This document shows positions 44,173 through 44,551 of a stretch of 44,551 bases of DNA, piece by piece. Every line of letters starts with the position of its first letter. Positions within the stretch are counted from its first letter, which is position 1. Origin of the DNA: an uncultured Prochlorococcus sp. (GTDB taxonomy: Bacteria; Cyanobacteriota; Cyanobacteriia; PCC-6307; Cyanobiaceae); contig CACMTJ010000009.1 of assembly GCA_902616595.1 (NCBI GenBank), forward strand, positions 1 to 44,551. The letters are read 5' to 3'. The position numbers were made by a program, and so were the translations under genes. A model generated the notes under the pieces. That model searched no databases, had not been told where the DNA came from, and saw only the letters and a program-made list of their open reading frames with translations.

Positions 44173-44551
44173 TTAAGTTGATTTTGGATAATATGTAATC
44201 TTGTTAGTTTTTCTGAATAAAGATAGCCTCCCTGGACCTGCACATAGAAAGTAGAGAGAAATAGCCCCATATATAAAAGACAATTCGAAAGCATAATTAT
44301 GACCTTCCACAACTGCCAGAGGAAAACCTTCTAGTCCAGTATCAAGGAGATGAAAGTAAACTGCAAATGCCATGGTGGAGAATAGACCAAGAGAAGAGAG
44401 CCTCGCGAAAATTCCTAAAGCCAATCCAACTGGGCATACCAGTTGAGTAATTGCTGCTCCAAAAGTCCAAATAACAGGATCACCAGGCAAAAATGGGAAA
44501 TACTTACCAACTACAAACTCGGCAAAACCCTGCGGATCCTGAAGTTTTTCT
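44173..44551 (-). CDS. DoxX-like membrane protein, N-terminal part outside window
   Basis: The frame stays open to the right edge (44551), giving at least 125 residues of a polytopic membrane protein with helices near WTFGAAITQLVCPVGLALGI, GLFSTMAFAVYFHLL and FELSFIYGAISLYFLCAGPG. The GxxARLSSL segment after the first helix, the short loop and the final GPGRLSLF are typical of DoxX-family proteins, which have four helices and about 140-170 residues. A TTG at 44490 is internal to the conserved part and not the start. Family function is unsettled (redox or thiosulfate:quinone links in some). The gene faces purH with 1 base between stops. Confidence 0.7.
   Translation of the reverse strand, partial: EKLQDPQGFAEFVVGKYFPFLPGDPVIWTFGAAITQLVCPVGLALGIFARLSSLGLFSTMAFAVYFHLLDTGLEGFPLAVVEGHNYAFELSFIYGAISLYFLCAGPGRLSLFRKTNKITYYPKST

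Noticed and set aside
1-44551. CRISPR array, insertion sequence or prophage
   Set aside because: No regularly spaced repeats, transposase, integrase or phage-structure genes were seen; the only nuclease with Cas4-like features is a TM0106-type protein in housekeeping surroundings.

Overview
The window is a compact, AT-rich (roughly one-third GC by eye), intron-free stretch of a picocyanobacterial chromosome. The photosystem II genes (psbB, psbT, psbEFLJ, psbK), ndhCKJ, ycf48/rubA, chlD and a lone, degenerate phycoerythrin beta gene (cpeB) with a CpeS-type lyase point to a high-light-adapted Prochlorococcus. The gene order also resembles what I remember of strain MED4; that is recollection, not an alignment. 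I see no insertion sequence, prophage, integrase or CRISPR array, and no gene-free stretch longer than 300 bases.

Layout, left to right. 1-10 kb: the 3' end of psbB and psbT with a clear terminator, then nrdR, rps1, metK, an FGGY sugar kinase, tRNA-Phe, an exported hypothetical protein, a TVP38/DedA-like membrane protein, a 59-residue ORF overlapping cpeS, and cpeB converging on cpeS. 7.7-15 kb: a 68-residue ORF, uvrD, a CCA-adding-type nucleotidyltransferase, an oxidoreductase-SelD fusion on the minus strand, and mtnP. 14.7-18.8 kb: the minus-strand cluster rubA-ycf48-psbE-psbF-psbL-psbJ, divergent from ndhC-ndhK-ndhJ. 18.8-26.8 kb: a YvcK-like protein with a membrane extension, an ABC ATPase/MCE pair, chlD, folK, a NUDIX hydrolase and a photolyase. 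26.8-32.6 kb: an aminotransferase remnant, a thioredoxin-fold protein, fabI, hisB, a carotenoid oxygenase, rdgB and a phosphohexomutase. 32.7-44.5 kb: a RecB-like Fe-S nuclease, ygfZ, pyrE, tRNA-Met(CAT), a CorC/HlyC-type membrane protein, a Gfo/Idh dehydrogenase, psbK, tgt, cobS, a histidine kinase, a DUF3155-type gene with a structured leader, an esterase, purH and a truncated DoxX-like gene.

Most of the content is core housekeeping. PSII structure and assembly genes (psbB/T/E/F/L/J/K, ycf48, rubA) and NDH-1 genes cluster together. Chlorophyll (chlD), cobalamin (cobS), folate (folK), purine (purH), pyrimidine (pyrE), histidine (hisB), fatty acid (fabI) and SAM/methionine-salvage (metK, mtnP) steps are scattered singly. 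Packing is tight: several convergent pairs overlap at their 3' ends, and many genes start with TTG or GTG.

No wholly new multi-gene system is evident. The points most worth a second look are the reduced phycoerythrin unit (cpeB with cpeS and a small overlapping ORF), the multi-hairpin leader before the DUF3155-type gene, the eroded aminotransferase gene, the Fe-S RecB-like nuclease of unknown role, and a perfect palindrome between the divergent rubA and ndhC.
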